63,578 bases of DNA from Gemmatimonadota bacterium (lineage in GTDB: Bacteria > GCA-2686955). The translations under genes were made by a program, and so were the position numbers. Of this stretch, positions 52,497-63,078 are shown piece by piece (position 1 is the stretch's first letter; each line of letters starts with the position of its first letter). The stretch is from positions 1 through 63,578 of the forward strand of contig NYZA01000017.1 of NCBI GenBank assembly GCA_002686955.1, given 5' to 3'. The notes beneath the pieces are model-generated. The model had not been told where the DNA came from. It ran no database searches and was given only the letters and a program-made list of their open reading frames with translations.

Positions 52497-54751
52497 CGGG
52501 CAACGCTCCCCTCGTCGGCCTGAGTGCCTCTGAGAAACGTTATGCTGAAGGCCGCCAGCAGCCCGAAAATCACCATCGATAGGGCGGCGGCGTATCCGTA
52601 TCGGTACAGATTGAACGCCGCCTTGTACACATAGGTCACCAGGATATGCGTCTGATCCGAAGGCTCGCCCCCGTTCGAAACTAGCCAGACGACATTCAAG
52701 TTGTTGAAGGTCCAGACGATGCCGAGCGTGACGGCGGGGATCATGACCGGCTTCAGCAAGGGCAGCGTTACATGCACCAGACGATCCCACGGCCCCGCAC
52801 CGTCGATCGTGGCCGCTTCGTGCAGATCGACCGGGATCGACTGCAGGGCGCCGAGAGCGATCATCATCATGAAGGGGAAGCCAAGCCACACATTGGCGAT
52901 GAGGCAGGCCGCGAATGCGTTACCGTCACCCGAGAGCCAGGCCACCGGCGAGAGCCCGATCTTGGCCAGGATCAGATTGACCGCTCCGTATTCGGCGTTG
53001 AACTCACCGCGCCATGTGAGGGCGGTAATGTACTGGGGAACCGCCCAGGGCAGAATCAACAGCGCTTTGTAGACCCGTTTCGCGGCCAGATCCTGTTGAA
53101 TCACTAGCGCCAGCAACACACCGAAGAAAACGTGTAGCGTGACATTTCCCAGGGTCCACACGAGGGTGCGGAACAGAACCTGATAGAAAACCGGATCCGC
53201 GAAAACCCTAGCGTACTGAGCTAGTCCGACGATATGCCAATCTCGGATCGAGGCCATGCTCATATTGCTGAGCGATATGAGCAGGTTGTAACCGAATGGA
53301 TAGGCCACGACCGCGAGCATGGCGAGGGCCGCTGGCGCCGCCATCAGGAGCGCGAAGCGCGTGTTGCCGCGCTCGGTGCCCGCGCGCATTTGCAAGAGGG
53401 GCAGAACGAAGCGCACGATGGTGAGATAGAGCGCTACCAGCAACGCAAGCCCCGCGCAAACGAGCACTGCCCCGATCGTCATCGCCGAGGGCGTGTCGGT
53501 GGCGCCCGCGCGCATATCGCGTATGCCCCTCTCCGCCGCTTCCTGCATCAGAGCTCCCGCCTCGCCTGCCTCGATCCGGCCCCCCATCACGCCCTGCACG
53601 ATCGGCCTCATGCCATCCCATATCGCCCGCATCTCGGGCACGATCGGCATCGGCACGCCGACCTCCGCCTGCTCCATCGAGGCCCGAAGAATCGGATCGC
53701 TCCGGATCGCAGGCATCTCCATCACTTCGCGATCGGTTGGGATCACGGAGAGGGCCGAAGAGAAACGGGATTGCACTTGGGGCCCGGTCAGATAGACCAG
53801 AAGATCGCGGGCCGCCGAGAGGCGTGGACCCTTCTCGAGGTTGCCGCTCAGAGAGTACCCCTTGGCCGAGACCATCGGCGCGGGCCAGAGCCCGGTCTCT
53901 TCGATCAACGGGATCCGCACGATTTCGATCTCGAGGCCCGCGTCGGCATAACCCGCCCACGACCATGGGCCGTTGATGATCATGGCGGCGCGCCCCTCTT
54001 TGAAGAGGGTGTCCGCGATGTCGTAATCGCACTCTCTCGGGATCAACCCGTGTTTGTCGCGCAGCGCGAGCACGAATTCGAGCGCCCGCGTCATCGCCTT
54101 CGAATCGAGAGTGGGAAAGGCGTCGCTGTTCATGACCCGGCCGCCGTACCCACCCAGGAAAGGGACGAAAAAGAAGGGTTCGGTGTAGTTCCACACCAAG
54201 CCGTAGCGTTCAGGCCGCCCATCCCCATCGTCGTCGCCCGCAACCCTCTTCGCGGCCTCGATCAGCTCTGCCATCGTCGTTGGGGGATCGGACACCAGGT
54301 CACGGTTGACCACCAGCGCGAGGTGGTTCCCGACCACCGGGGCGAGCTGATAGAGACGGCCTTCATGCCGAACCAGGCCTTTCGAGTCGAAGCGCGAAAT
54401 CGTCTCGGCATCGATCAGCTCATCAAGGGGCAGGATGATCCCCATCGAAGAGAAGGGGCCGACCTGATCGGAAGGGCCGAAGATCAGCTCCGGTCCGGCG
54501 CCGGCGACTGCGGCGGCCTGAAAGCCGCTACGCAGCTCCTCGGTCTCTTTGTAGAGAAGATCGATCTCGAGATCGGGATGATCGCTTTCGTACCGGTCGA
54601 CTACCTCCCGCAGGATCGCGCGCTCCTCCGGACGCATCTGATGCCAGATGGTCAGCCGCCCCTCCCACTCGCGCGGAGTGCATCCGGTGAGGACGAGGAA
54701 GAGAATCGCGGGCGAGAAACGTGTTCTTGACGAGGTCCGCCGAGCTTGCAC
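52493..54751 (-). CDS. Fused maltose-binding lipoprotein and MalF permease
   Basis: The GTG at 54751 has AAGGAG five bases upstream; the longer frame is a shadow of the acylase gene. The first roughly 430 residues are a lipoprotein solute-binding domain (signal RFSPAILFLVLTGC, then LTIWHQMRPEERAILREVVD, AMIINGPWSWAGYAD). Membrane helices follow (TIGAVLVCAGLALLVALYLT; ALAMLAVVAYPFGYNLLISL) and then a MalF-type permease with the EAA loop HEAATIDGAGPWDRLVHVTL. Binding protein and permease are thus one 752-residue chain, so the receptor is tethered at a fixed 1:1 ratio. It is followed by malG and amylase with overlapping codons. Confidence 0.9.
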   Translation of the reverse strand: MQARRTSSRTRFSPAILFLVLTGCTPREWEGRLTIWHQMRPEERAILREVVDRYESDHPDLEIDLLYKETEELRSGFQAAAVAGAGPELIFGPSDQVGPFSSMGIILPLDELIDAETISRFDSKGLVRHEGRLYQLAPVVGNHLALVVNRDLVSDPPTTMAELIEAAKRVAGDDDGDGRPERYGLVWNYTEPFFFVPFLGGYGGRVMNSDAFPTLDSKAMTRALEFVLALRDKHGLIPRECDYDIADTLFKEGRAAMIINGPWSWAGYADAGLEIEIVRIPLIEETGLWPAPMVSAKGYSLSGNLEKGPRLSAARDLLVYLTGPQVQSRFSSALSVIPTDREVMEMPAIRSDPILRASMEQAEVGVPMPIVPEMRAIWDGMRPIVQGVMGGRIEAGEAGALMQEAAERGIRDMRAGATDTPSAMTIGAVLVCAGLALLVALYLTIVRFVLPLLQMRAGTERGNTRFALLMAAPAALAMLAVVAYPFGYNLLISLSNMSMASIRDWHIVGLAQYARVFADPVFYQVLFRTLVWTLGNVTLHVFFGVLLALVIQQDLAAKRVYKALLILPWAVPQYITALTWRGEFNAEYGAVNLILAKIGLSPVAWLSGDGNAFAACLIANVWLGFPFMMMIALGALQSIPVDLHEAATIDGAGPWDRLVHVTLPLLKPVMIPAVTLGIVWTFNNLNVVWLVSNGGEPSDQTHILVTYVYKAAFNLYRYGYAAALSMVIFGLLAAFSITFLRGTQADEGSVAR

Positions 54752-54800
54752 GAGCGCTCCTTTGGCGCGTGTCGGAGGCCACAGTCTACCAGCAGCCAAA

Positions 54801-57320
54801 TCAACCGTCGCGCGGTGTTTGATCTCGGGCGATCTCCTGCGGCACGAGCTGCCAGATCTCTTCGGCGTCGGCGTCGATCGAAGCCTCTTCGAACAGCACC
54901 GGCCGGTACTCCCCCTCGAAGTACATCTCGGCCTGATCAGCGTAGTGGTCCGATCCCGGAAGCCCCGAGTTCCCCCCTGGGAGCACCATCCACGCCCGAA
55001 TCCCAGCGGGGTCCATCTCGGCGACCAGACGGAAGCCCGACTCCATCGGACTGACGGTGTGATCGCCCGAATCGATGGGGCGAGCGGCACGCGATCGCGG
55101 CGGGTAGTCGTACTCACCGCCCAGGGGATGCGACAGACGCTTGGTGTGGATCTCTCCCCATTCCCACTCTCCGATCTCCGGTGTTCCGAAGCGCAGAGCC
55201 AGGGCATCGAGGCTCGAATCGAGAGCCTCGATCAGGATTTCCTCCTTGGTCTCCACGCGATCGGTGGTTTCGGCGTCGTCCCAGAGACGCTCGCCCGTTC
55301 GCGCCTCGTCCGGATTGTCGAGCAGGTGCAAAAGGCCGCTGAGAGCCGTGAAGTCGAAGAAGAAACCCTCGCCGATATCGTCGTCGAGGAGGGCATGGGC
55401 GGCGGCGAACCACCATTCATGGAAGATCGATTGTTCATGGGACGAGACCAGCGCCCGCGTATCCCAACTTTCGAGGGCTTCGAGCGCCTCCGCCGCCTCC
55501 GCGTCGACCAGATCGCTTCGCGCGGCGGCCGCTTCAAAGAGGTGAGGCAAGAGACGTTCCGCCGCCTCGACCCGCACATCGTTCTGAGTCTCCATCATGT
55601 CGCCGATCGTCAGAGGCGTGCGGGCGATCAGCTCTTCATGGATTCGGCGCTGCCGGAAGCCCAGGTCATGGCCGTAGGCGTAATAGACGGGATCGTTGGT
55701 CAAACGGTTGTCGAAAGCGTAGCCCGCGGGATCGTTGTTCGATGTCGCGATGAACCCCCGCGGCGGCGAGATCGAGCTCAGGTAGTCCCCGCGATCGAGG
55801 CGTCCACGCCATTCCCACAGCCCCCCTCCCATTCGGGGCCAGTACGGCTGCAGCATGTCTTTGAAGCGGCGGATCGGAAAGGTGCCGGTAACCGTGTAAC
55901 CGATATCGCCGTACACATCGGCAACGACCATATTCGCGCCGAAAACATCGATGTCACGGCTCGCTTCGAGCGCTTCATCGGCGTTTGTCGCGCGCATCCG
56001 GCGGAGCAGCGGCTCTACGAACGTCGCCTTTTCGAAACCGACCCAACGATAGCTCAACGCGCGCCGCCCGAAGAGCGCCTTCGCCAGAATCGGTCCGTGG
56101 TGGGGCACATAGAATGTCGTCGGCTCCTCGATCAGATCGCTTCGATCGACCAGCTCACCGTCCACGAGCGCGAAATAGGTCTCGTGGCGCACCTCCACGT
56201 CGACCAATTCCCCCATGAAGATGACCCGATTCGGTAGCAACAGTTTTTCCCAAAAGAGATCGCTGCCGTCGACGGGGAGCACGGTGTATGCCCATGCGGC
56301 GTTTCGATTGAATCCGTTGGCGACGACCGGCCCGCCGGGGATCGTAACTCCGTACACGTCCAACGCCGCTTCCGGTGCGGAGAGATGCATTTCGTGATAG
56401 ATGGGCGGCAAGGGAGTTCCCACGTGGTTATCGCTGGCGAAGAGGGCGAAGCCGGATTCCGAACGGTGGCCAGCGACAGTCCAAGCATTCGATCCGCCGC
56501 TCTCGAACCAGGGGTTCTCTTCGATCACCCGTGTCCAGAGCGCGAGCGCCTTGTCGACCGCCTCCTGCAACCCATTGAAGAGATCTCCCCGCTCCACCTT
56601 CGGTGTCGCGGATGCCTCGGAATTCCGCGGTCCCAGCGCTCCTCCGCGCGGGCGCAGGTGTTCCTGATACTCCCCCGGATAGAGCGCGGGCACGGTATCG
56701 GCCGGCGCCAGTCGAAGCACGTCTTCCCGTATGTCGGCGGGGATCGCGAGCGAGGCGGCGGTCTTGAGCAGATCGATCCCGATCGCCTGTGTCAAGACGA
56801 AGATGAAGCCCCCGAGCGAACGCATCGAATCTCGCGCCTCCCAGGGAACGATGTCGCGCGCTTCGAGGCCGAGATCCTCGTACTCCGGAGGAAGGCGCAG
56901 GCCGGGGTGTCCCGAGATGAGCGCCTTTCGCCAGGCGTTCACCCCCTCGGTGTAGGCCTCGAGCACGGCCCTGTCCTTCGCTTCAAGGCCGTCCCACATC
57001 AGACCGGTCCCCCAGTCGATGCCCAGAAGGCGCATATCGTGGTCGGACGCCACCGATCCCTCCCCCAAGAGCTCCGCCTTCGTGCCGCGGATCGTGCGTC
57101 GGGTGATGTCCATCTGAAAGAAGCGATCGCGCGCGTGCGCGAAGCCCATAGAGAGCCACACATCACGCTCGGTTTCGGCTCTCAGATGGGGAACGCCCCA
57201 GGAGTCGTAGACGATCTCGACCGGACGCTCCAGCGTCGGCGCCTGCATCTGGTGGATCGGGATCTCCGCGACCGCCGAGAGTGGAAGAAGGAGTGAGAAC
57301 GACAAGGCGAAGAGGCGCAT
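54801..57320 (-). CDS. Penicillin acylase family (Ntn) amidohydrolase
   Basis: From the ATG at 57320 (MRLFALSFSLLLPLSAVAEI, signal peptide) the 839-residue precursor has the alpha part (YDSWGVPHLRAETERDVWLS, MGFAHARDRFFQMDITRRTI). A linker and the autocleavage site GGSNAWTVAG follow, where Ser would become the N-terminal nucleophile of the beta chain. The beta-chain motif FNRNAAWAYTVLPVDGSDLF is also present. The family hydrolyses penicillins, acyl-homoserine lactones or other amides; the true substrate is unknown. The long open frame upstream to 57371 lacks a signal. It lies in the same direction as the transporter genes but is not clearly related to them. Confidence 0.92.
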   Translation of the reverse strand: MRLFALSFSLLLPLSAVAEIPIHQMQAPTLERPVEIVYDSWGVPHLRAETERDVWLSMGFAHARDRFFQMDITRRTIRGTKAELLGEGSVASDHDMRLLGIDWGTGLMWDGLEAKDRAVLEAYTEGVNAWRKALISGHPGLRLPPEYEDLGLEARDIVPWEARDSMRSLGGFIFVLTQAIGIDLLKTAASLAIPADIREDVLRLAPADTVPALYPGEYQEHLRPRGGALGPRNSEASATPKVERGDLFNGLQEAVDKALALWTRVIEENPWFESGGSNAWTVAGHRSESGFALFASDNHVGTPLPPIYHEMHLSAPEAALDVYGVTIPGGPVVANGFNRNAAWAYTVLPVDGSDLFWEKLLLPNRVIFMGELVDVEVRHETYFALVDGELVDRSDLIEEPTTFYVPHHGPILAKALFGRRALSYRWVGFEKATFVEPLLRRMRATNADEALEASRDIDVFGANMVVADVYGDIGYTVTGTFPIRRFKDMLQPYWPRMGGGLWEWRGRLDRGDYLSSISPPRGFIATSNNDPAGYAFDNRLTNDPVYYAYGHDLGFRQRRIHEELIARTPLTIGDMMETQNDVRVEAAERLLPHLFEAAAARSDLVDAEAAEALEALESWDTRALVSSHEQSIFHEWWFAAAHALLDDDIGEGFFFDFTALSGLLHLLDNPDEARTGERLWDDAETTDRVETKEEILIEALDSSLDALALRFGTPEIGEWEWGEIHTKRLSHPLGGEYDYPPRSRAARPIDSGDHTVSPMESGFRLVAEMDPAGIRAWMVLPGGNSGLPGSDHYADQAEMYFEGEYRPVLFEEASIDADAEEIWQLVPQEIARDQTPRDG

Positions 57321-57395
57321 GGCGAATCCCGTGTTGAGCGGCGGGCCGCGATCAAGAGTGGCAACGATCAATGAAAACCGATCGACCCGTCGTTG

Positions 57396-57845
57396 TCAGT
57401 CCCCCATTTGCCCAAAGATCGCCCGCACTCTCATCCCCTCCGCCTCGACCCTCAGCGATCTGTTTCTGACTGCGAGCTCCTCGCCCACCCAGGAGCCGGG
57501 CTGGCCCGAGTTGGTGAACTTGTACTCCACGCTCGCCCCGAGCGGCAGCTCCACGCCCAAGCTCCAGATGCCATCACCCGCTTGGCGATCGGCCCCCTCC
57601 CCATCGTCGCGCATCGCGATCCGATTCGGCACCCACGAGTCTAGGAGCCTGTTGCACATAGCCTTCGCTTCGCCCTCGGACCCCCATTCAGAAACGGAGG
57701 TGAGCGCGAGATCGACCCAAGGATCGCTGCGGCCGCTCCACGCCGACAGGAAGCGCGCTGAATCGAAGCTTCGAGCGTGGCTTCCTGCTCCAGGAGCGAG
57801 GACATACTGCTCCATCCTGTCGACATAATATTCTTGCGCGGACCC
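57396..57845 (-). pseudogene. C-terminal fragment of a split, probably GH57, glucan hydrolase
   Basis: The frame begins directly after a stop codon in repeat copy C (57846-57848) and encodes QEYYVDRMEQYVLAPG, then a helix and a C-terminal beta domain. That domain reads IAMRDDGEGADRQAGDGIWS, GASVEYKFTNSGQPGSWVG and LAVRNRSLRV. It is the starch-binding, E-set-like ending often found after glycoside hydrolase domains. The first ATG is at 57815. The matching N-terminal start is on the other side of the repeat (58028-58231). The central catalytic part of several hundred residues is missing. Confidence 0.6.
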
Positions 57846-58030
57846 TTAGGGTCCGCGCAAGAATAACTTGTCATCTTGGCGCCCAGATGTGCCGCAGATC
57901 TGGTCGATCGGTGAGTTCTGAAACCGGAGGAATAGTCGGGCTATTTCGAGGATTTCGGAGCTCGCCGATCGGCCGGAGATGTGGCGCAGATGGGATGCTA
58001 AATGGCAAGTTATTCTTGCGCGGACCCTTA
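57829..58030. repeat. Palindromic repeat, copy C
   Basis: The left end has a perfect 17-base inverted pair with a three-base loop (57829-57845 and 57849-57865). The central stem, near 57905-57923 with 57953-57971, is the same as in copy A with changes that still pair as G-U on the plus strand. The right end (58010-58030) repeats TATTCTTGCGCGGACCCTTA found at the left end. It separates the two fragments of the GH57-like gene and supplies stop codons for both. Confidence 0.88.
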
Positions 58031-58231
58031 GGTCGCGTGGGTGCGCACCCAGGGAGCGCGCAGGCCGTCCGTCACCGGATCGATGTACGAAGCTTGGTGC
58101 TGGTGCCAGATGCTGGCGAGGTAGACCGGTTGGAGCACTTCTCCCAGCGCCATCTCCTCCGCTCCATCCGTCGTCGCCGCTGTGGCGAGTGTTGCGAAAA
58201 GAGCGGCAAGAGAAGCTCGCACGCGGGTCAT
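58028..58231 (-). pseudogene. N-terminal fragment of a GH57-type glycoside hydrolase
   Basis: The ATG at 58231 overlaps the stop of the upstream mqnD-type gene (ATGA). The 67 codons give a signal peptide (RASLAALFATLATAATTDGA), then YLASIWHQHQASYIDP and PWVRTHAT. The HQHQ and PWVRxHA motifs are the start of the GH57 catalytic domain. The frame then meets TAA in repeat copy C. GH57 enzymes usually exceed 500 residues, so this is only the beginning. The transport and amylase genes nearby fit an original role in alpha-glucan use. Confidence 0.75.
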
Positions 58232-59073
58232 TCCGCGGCGACGAACTCGACCCGAGAGGGATCGGGGAGATGGCCCTTGCGATACCCCATCGCGAGAAAT
58301 ATCTCTATCGCTCGCCGGCCCTCCACCCCCAGCGAGACGGTGAGCTCGTTCACATACATGCCGACGAATCGGTCGGCCCTGTCGCGGCTGATTCCGCGTC
58401 CGAATTCGCGGGCGTAGGCGAGCGCATCTTCGCGTTGCTCCAATCCGTATCGAATCGAACGGGAGACCACGCGAGCGATTCTCGTCTCGAGCTCGGGGTC
58501 GAACCCGCGCCGAATCGCATTCACGCCGAGGGGAAGCGGCAGTCCGGTCTCATCGGTCCACCACCGGCCCAGATCGAGAATGCGATTCAGGCGATGATCT
58601 CCGTAGGTGAGCTGCCCTTCGTGGATGACCAGCCCAACGTCGAGCTCTCCGGCTTCCACCGCGTCGAGGATCGCTTCGAAAGGGAGGCATTCATGTTTCG
58701 GCGTCGTCCCGAGAGCCAGGCGCAACGCGAGCCAGGCCGAAGTGTTCGTGCCGGGGATCGCGAATCGCGCAGCTTCTAGACTGTCGCGACCTCGCGGTTC
58801 CCTGGCGACCACGATCGGACCGAAACCCCGCCCGAGCGAGGAGCCGGCGTCGAGGATCTTGTAGTGCTCGGCGACAGCGGGCATGGCCGCCGCCGAGAAT
58901 GCGGTGACATCGAATGCGTCGCCGGCGGCACCGCGACGGTTCAGGCTCTCTACGTCGGCGGCTTCGGTCTGGAAGTCGAGCCCCTCGGTGTCGATCTCTC
59001 CCCTTGCCAGCGCATAGAACATGAAAGCGTCATCCGGATCGGGGCTGTGCGCGAGGGTGATCGTTTCGCTCAT
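58228..59073 (-). CDS. MqnA/MqnD-family menaquinone biosynthesis enzyme, MqnD-like
   Basis: The futalosine pathway makes menaquinone; MqnD converts cyclic dehypoxanthine futalosine to 1,4-dihydroxy-6-naphthoate. From the ATG at 59073 the 281-residue protein begins TITLAHSPDPDDAFMFYAL and carries GLVIHEGQLTYGDH. The His in IHE is the catalytic residue of MqnD-type enzymes. IPGTNTSAWLALRL is a further family segment. A periplasmic binding-protein relative is less likely because there is no signal peptide. It lies nine bases after the unknown gene at 59082. Confidence 0.82.
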   Translation of the reverse strand: MSETITLAHSPDPDDAFMFYALARGEIDTEGLDFQTEAADVESLNRRGAAGDAFDVTAFSAAAMPAVAEHYKILDAGSSLGRGFGPIVVAREPRGRDSLEAARFAIPGTNTSAWLALRLALGTTPKHECLPFEAILDAVEAGELDVGLVIHEGQLTYGDHRLNRILDLGRWWTDETGLPLPLGVNAIRRGFDPELETRIARVVSRSIRYGLEQREDALAYAREFGRGISRDRADRFVGMYVNELTVSLGVEGRRAIEIFLAMGYRKGHLPDPSRVEFVAAE

Positions 59074-59081
59074 CGCGTGGC

Positions 59082-60089
59082 CTATCGGGCGCGGAAGGGC
59101 GTGGAGGCGACGCGGAGTCTGGCGCGGGTGCGCGGGATGTCGAGTCCGTCGGCCTTCTCGAGGAAGGGGATGACTACGCGGGCCAAGTCGTTCGGCTCCA
59201 GGTCGGAGCGCCTGGGGCCGGAGGTGAGCCGCACGATCGGCTGAGAGATGTCGGTGTCGGCCCGCCAGCCGGTTCCGTCGATCTTCTCGAGGCGGCGGAC
59301 GAGAGGTGCCAGGTCGTGGCGATCGGGTGGCTCTACCGACTCGATGTCGAAGTAGCTTTCGAGCTCGTAGGTGAAGACGTGGTCCCACCCGAAGGTCATT
59401 CGCTCGCTGACGAGGGTGCGCGATTCCCACGATACGGTGCGAAGGGCGCGCCGGTCGACGGGGCCGTCGCTGATGACATGGACGAAATCGAGGTCGAGGT
59501 CTCTCGATGCGATTCGATGGCGGCGCTCGCGGAATCGATCGAGCCAAGCCCGGGTCTGCTTGAGAGGCCGCAGCCAGTACTCGGAGAAGGAGCTCGGCTG
59601 GTCGAGCAGGCGGGGCAGGCTCTCCAGCGCGTATTCGAAGCGGAGCTGTTCCTTCGCGAGGGCGGAAGGCTTCTGATCGAGCATCTCACGCAGCTCTGGC
59701 GGTGGCTGGTCCGCCCAACCTTGCAATACGAGCGCCACGCGCACGCCGTCTTCACTGTTGAGGCATTCGTACTCGGCGGCGGTCGCGGCTTCGAGGATCA
59801 GCTCGTCGTGGGCTGTCGCGAGATCGGGTCGCAAGAAGAGGGCGACAGCGAGCACGGCGCCGGGCGAGTAGCGGGTCGCGGCGATCTCGTCGTGGGCGCT
59901 GGCGAGGCGGCTGTAGGCGGGGCGGTCGTCGATCAGCCGGGCGATGATGCCCGCGGCGGTATCGGCCCGGTAGTCGTCGGGTGTGCGGTTTCCGTCTCGA
60001 TGGCTGAAGTTCGGACCGCGGGGAGCGATCCCGTCGATGCTGATGAGCTCCCGGTCGGTCTGAGCCGGGTCGATCAAGACGAGTTGCAT
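59082..60089 (-). CDS. Conserved-looking protein of unknown function
   Basis: From the ATG at 60089 the 335-residue soluble protein begins MQLVLIDPAQTDRELISIDG. It has FSHRDGNRTPDDYRADTAAG near residue 30, reminiscent of Asp/His-rich hydrolase starts. An acidic helical middle is followed by repeated Arg-rich strands. I do not recognise the family with confidence. There is no signal peptide. It precedes the mqnD-type gene by nine bases, so it may be in the same transcript. The frame upstream to 60176 lacks a ribosome site. Confidence 0.6.
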   Translation of the reverse strand: MQLVLIDPAQTDRELISIDGIAPRGPNFSHRDGNRTPDDYRADTAAGIIARLIDDRPAYSRLASAHDEIAATRYSPGAVLAVALFLRPDLATAHDELILEAATAAEYECLNSEDGVRVALVLQGWADQPPPELREMLDQKPSALAKEQLRFEYALESLPRLLDQPSSFSEYWLRPLKQTRAWLDRFRERRHRIASRDLDLDFVHVISDGPVDRRALRTVSWESRTLVSERMTFGWDHVFTYELESYFDIESVEPPDRHDLAPLVRRLEKIDGTGWRADTDISQPIVRLTSGPRRSDLEPNDLARVVIPFLEKADGLDIPRTRARLRVASTPFRAR

Positions 60090-60223
60090 GTCGTATGAAC
60101 CCCATCCCGCCACGAGAATTGACGATAGAACGCCAAGTCTAACAGGATGGGGTGGCGCTGGTCGCGAAATCGCCATCGGGCGGGCGCGATCGATCGTTGG
60201 TTGGCCGGGAAGAGGACCTCCGT

Positions 60224-61698
<1,475 letters not shown>

Positions 61699-61702
<4 letters not shown>

Positions 61703-63078
61703 GACCTCTCCCCCGCGACGAAGCGGACCTTCTCGATGATCTCGGCCTCGGTCGGCAGAACGCCGCCCATATGCCGCAGGTTGTGGATTCGAACCCCGCT
61801 CAGCTCCGCGTGATGCAGCGCCAGCCTCAGCTCGTCCTCGAGCTGGCCGTTGCTCGCCTCGACCACCACAAGATCGCTGAGGTTCTCCCACTCCGCGGCC
61901 AGCGCGTCGATCGGGAAGGGCCAGAGGGTGACCGGCTGGAAGAGGGCCAGCGGCATCCCCTCGCGGCGCAGAGTCTCCACCGCGCCCTTGGCCATGCGCG
62001 TCGGCGTATTGCACGCCATGACCAGAATCTCCGCCTTCTCGTCGCCGTGGCGGCGGGAGCGTTGCTCGGTGGCCTTCATCCGCTCGTACTTCTCGACGAG
62101 ATGCTCATTGTGGATCTCCTGATCCCGCTCGTTCAGCAGGATCGAAGAGATCAGGTTGCCGCGATGGGCGGCGTCGCCCCAGACCGCCCAGGAGGGCCGC
62201 CCCGGCTTCACCATCCGCTTCGGCAGGGTCACCCGACCGGTCATCTGGCCGAGATAGCCGTCAGCCAGGACCACCACGGGATTTCGATACTCGAAACTGA
62301 GTCGCACCGCCTCCATCGTCAGGTCTAGCATCTCCTGCGGGGTCGTCGGCGCGAACACGATGGCGTACGTGTTCCCATGCCCCAGACCGCGACAGGCGAG
62401 CTTGATATCCCCTTGTTCGGGCGCGATGTTCCCGAGCCCGGGCCCGCCCCTCATCACATCGATGAACACGCCGGGAAGCTCGGCCCCCACCATGTAGCTG
62501 ATCCCCTCGAGCATCAGGCTGAAGCCGGGGGAGCTGGTGAAGGTCAGGCTCGGCAGACCGGCCGCGCCGCAGCCGTACATGTGGTTGACCGTCGCGACCT
62601 CGCTGATCGCCTGCAGGAAAACCCCGTCGAGACGCGGCAGGAGGCCGGCCATGTACTCCGCCCCCTCGGTCGAAGGGGTGATCGGATAGCCGAAGACGTG
62701 CCGGCAGCCGCCTAGAACAGCACCGACCGCGGCGGCGAAGTTCCCCTTGAGCACCAGCGGCTCGGTATGGGAGAGGGGGATCGACTCATCGGGGATCGCC
62801 GCCGGCTGCGTGAGCTCGGGCCGATCGAAAGGCGGAGGGCTCAACTCATACGGCTGATCCTCCTGCACCAACCCGTACGGCTCCGGGCATGCGTCGATAC
62901 ACAGGTTGCACCCGTTGCAATCCTCCAGATCGATGACGACAGGCACCTGCCCCGAGAGCTGGTTGATCTGGTCGCCCATGACGATGCAATGCTTCGGGCA
63001 GGATTCGATACAGCGCCCGCACCCCTTGCATAGCTCATGAATCAGAAGCGGTTTCGGCCGCTTCGAGACCTTGGGCAT
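61699..63078 (-). CDS. 2-oxoacid:ferredoxin oxidoreductase alpha subunit with N-terminal 2[4Fe-4S] ferredoxin
   Basis: The 459-residue protein starts with a bacterial-type ferredoxin domain: CKGCGRCIESCPKHC and CNGCNLCIDACPEP. The POR alpha core follows (KGNFAAAVGAVLGGCRHVFG, GYPITPSTEGAEYM, VMRGGPGLGNIAPEQGD, VVVLADGYLGQMT). The core most resembles VorB/KorA of anaerobes. Fusing the ferredoxin (delta) unit to alpha, together with the beta-gamma fusion downstream, reduces a four-subunit enzyme to two chains. The start ATG at 63078 is preceded by GGAGACAGTCC. Confidence 0.92.

Noticed and set aside
54752-55207. Upstream extension of the MalE-MalF frame
   Set aside because: It overlaps the acylase gene in another frame; the GTG at 54751 has a good ribosome site and a lipoprotein signal.
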